64,000 nt of DNA from Ruminiclostridium cellulolyticum H10 (GTDB lineage: Bacteria; Bacillota; Clostridia; Acetivibrionales; DSM-1351): positions 2,782,501-2,846,500 of the forward strand of contig NC_011898.1 of the NCBI RefSeq assembly GCF_000022065.1, given 5' to 3'. A model generated the notes under the pieces. The model did not search any database and was not told the origin of the DNA. It saw nothing but the letters and a program-made list of their open reading frames with translations. Shown here one piece after another: positions 63,601-64,000 of the stretch. Both the position numbers and the translations under genes were made by a program. Position 1 is the first letter of the stretch. Each line of letters starts with the position of its first letter.

Positions 63601-64000
63601 AATAGTGTAGTATTGGTTCTCGCAGAAAGTTCTCTTAGTCCGCTTATAATGTCACAATCCAATTCAAACCCTATTCTGTTGCCGTCAAAGGTTCTGCTGT
63701 GCAGCCTTGGATAGTCAGTCGGCATACCAAGTACCGGTATTTCTCCTGCAAAGGCACCAAGCCAGTATTCCTTCTGCTTCTTAATATGTTCTGAGTCAAG
63801 CATGTCATTCTGCCATTGTGCAAAATCCTTGTAACTCAGAATTATTTTGTCCAGTTTTTTACCCTTGTACAGGTCAACGAATTCCTTTACGATAATGCCC
63901 ATGGATATTCCGTCTGAAATAATGTGATGTATATCAAACATTAATATATGATTTTCCTGAGCCAGCTTTACAAGCTTTATTCTAAGCAGTGGAGCTTCTT
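60621..64000 (-). CDS. NRPS module C-A-PCP with orphan C lobe (5' end outside window)
   Basis: The frame is open to the right edge, so the N-terminus and any earlier modules are missing. Visible: C domain from the edge (HHIISDG near 63920), A domain about 62990-61500 (YTSGSTGNSKG near 62510; pocket read as D-S-E-L-T-A-E-V-C, not assigned but with the Asp expected for an alpha-amino acid), PCP with LGGNS near 61370. From about 61230 to the stop comes a ~200-residue orphan domain (LPEEYF, VMGAFIYLLCEII, RPYDIHVKMTEEADSIKLIY) that looks like the C-terminal lobe of a condensation domain. The same kind of end is seen on the large NRPS. The following gene is a PKS, so this end probably contacts its KS. 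Confidence 0.88.
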   Translation of the reverse strand, partial: EAPLLRIKLVKLAQENHILMFDIHHIISDGISMGIIVKEFVDLYKGKKLDKIILSYKDFAQWQNDMLDSEHIKKQKEYWLGAFAGEIPVLGMPTDYPRLHSRTFDGNRIGFELDCDIISGLRELSARTNTTLFMILLAAYNILLLKYTGQEDIIVGSPVAGRELPEVESMIGMFVNTVALRNCPKYEMKFTDFLEKVRINVLDAFKNQDYQFDDLVNDLGIKRDASRNPLFDTMFIVQNMGLPDIAIDNLKFNYYHFKYNMSKFDFSLEIGDGGETIPCYLEYSTKLFKQETAQRMITHYMNILRQIIKDASKTIADIGILTDSEKHRILYEFNYTETALRGDKTLVELFIEQVRRTPDNIAIVHEQTELSYCELNAKANRIAGFLQSRGVKPGSVVGIMVNRSIDMVAGVIGILKAGAAYLPIDPEYPSHRIQYMLNNSNTDLLLTSYELAERIDSGYNTICIKNEEIECFDCIEPNIKPSPDNLAYIIYTSGSTGNSKGVMIEHKSIVNTLEWRRKYYGFNPNDAVLQIPSFSFDSSVEDIFTALISGARLVLINQEDRFDLPQLREIFIKQKITNLLVVPSFYRVLLDEISDSMKNVRIITIAGESFTSTLVSKHFEKLGNVRLVNEYGPTENSVCTSFYEFDKDRTEVLIGKPINNTKCYILDRNDKLQPIGVPGELCVSGHGLAKGYFNADKLTAEKFIDNPFIPGETMYRTGDMARWLPDGNIEFIGRIDQQVKIRGYRIEIGEIEHHLQMHTNVIEAVVTVNDLDGQKTLCAYTVLNANIKNKELEEYLSVRLPNYMVPQHFIKLDSFPKTPNGKIARKMLPEPDVETVLNDLCEAPTNYIEEELIKVWEEVLGKEVAGTNQNFFDLGGNSIRLMEMYSRIEEIYPDKLTVSDIFAFPTIAKLAKLISSEKDAPEFANAVEASGIILPEEYFIKENEDFEEKIYKYVLSRETYSALKAISGKNDLKSSDIVMGAFIYLLCEIIGDNQLTLHAKGEWGNAICLITTDLSQADSLVKFVELIGQQRIYPQKKNICSLERINIAGKQHNTVLPLFSINCDLPNEMNRPYDIHVKMTEEADSIKLIYTYDYSRLSMGSMEKLFSAHTVVLEKILEELNVNEY

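Noticed and set aside
1-64000. CRISPR arrays, tRNA or rRNA genes
   Set aside because: No regularly spaced short repeats, no tRNA-like cloverleaf with a TTCGA-type arm next to a CCA-type end, and no rRNA-like conserved blocks were noticed. This is by eye only.

Overview
The window is AT-rich DNA that reads like a low-GC Firmicute of the class Clostridia, probably a Ruminiclostridium/Clostridium relative. The signs are purine-rich ribosome binding sites, frequent TTG/GTG starts, an S-layer homology (SLH) protein, a Clo7bot-type cysteine-rich peptide cassette and trans-acyltransferase (trans-AT) polyketide genes. The organism is inferred from gene style, not from a marker gene.

Layout. 1-1570: the 3' end of an M60-like secreted metallopeptidase gene, then small hairpins and decayed coding remnants, including a broken RtcB/PrfH locus. 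1717-5982 (-): a 1421-residue SLH surface protein. 6500-9381: a divergent pair built on the same zinc phospholipase C/P1-nuclease-like domain. One member is secreted (-). The other (+) fuses the domain, through one membrane helix, to an N-terminal XRE-type DNA-binding domain. 9452-12616 (-): a small RiPP operon of radical SAM/SPASM maturase, maturation protein, 53-residue Cys-rich precursor and a serine-less carrier-like protein, behind a good sigma-A-type promoter. 12868-14406: an IS3/IS150-type insertion sequence lying in the loop of what looks like the terminator of the next operon.

14459-64000 (-): a single, tightly packed operon, read from high to low coordinates, for a hybrid NRPS/trans-AT PKS product. 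It continues past the right edge, so its start is not visible. In transcription order: NRPS (C-A-PCP plus an orphan C lobe), PKS-NRPS (KS-DH-KR-ACP-C), a PP-loop ATPase of the sugar-amidotransferase/thioamide-synthetase type, a 4196-residue NRPS (C lobe-A-PCP, then three C-A-PCP modules, then an orphan C lobe), a stand-alone malonyl transferase, a B12-type radical SAM enzyme of the RiPP-maturase-1 kind, PKS-NRPS (KS-DH-KR-ACP-C-A-PCP-C-A-PCP), PKS (KS-DH-KR-ACP), a last PKS (KS-KR-ACP) ending in a BtrH-like Cys/His/Asp acyltransferase domain, a free carrier protein, a dehydroquinate-synthase-II homologue and a DeoC-type aldolase.

How the genes may work together. No AT domain is embedded in any PKS, so the free AT should load all ACPs. 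Pocket residues read by eye suggest Gln for the first A domain of the large NRPS, and Gly for its fourth and for the first A domain of the following PKS-NRPS. The last two genes match the GriI/GriH pair that makes 3-amino-4-hydroxybenzoate without the shikimate pathway. Together with the free carrier protein and the terminal BtrH-like domain, and with no thioesterase seen, this suggests release of the chain onto an amine, possibly that aryl amine. The PP-loop enzyme (possible thioamide or amidine chemistry) and the radical SAM enzyme are the likely unusual tailoring steps. The NRPS-to-PKS hand-offs appear to use two different kinds of end domain, orphan C lobes at two junctions and helical tails at two others. 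I regard this, with the BtrH-like release domain, as the most novel part of the window.
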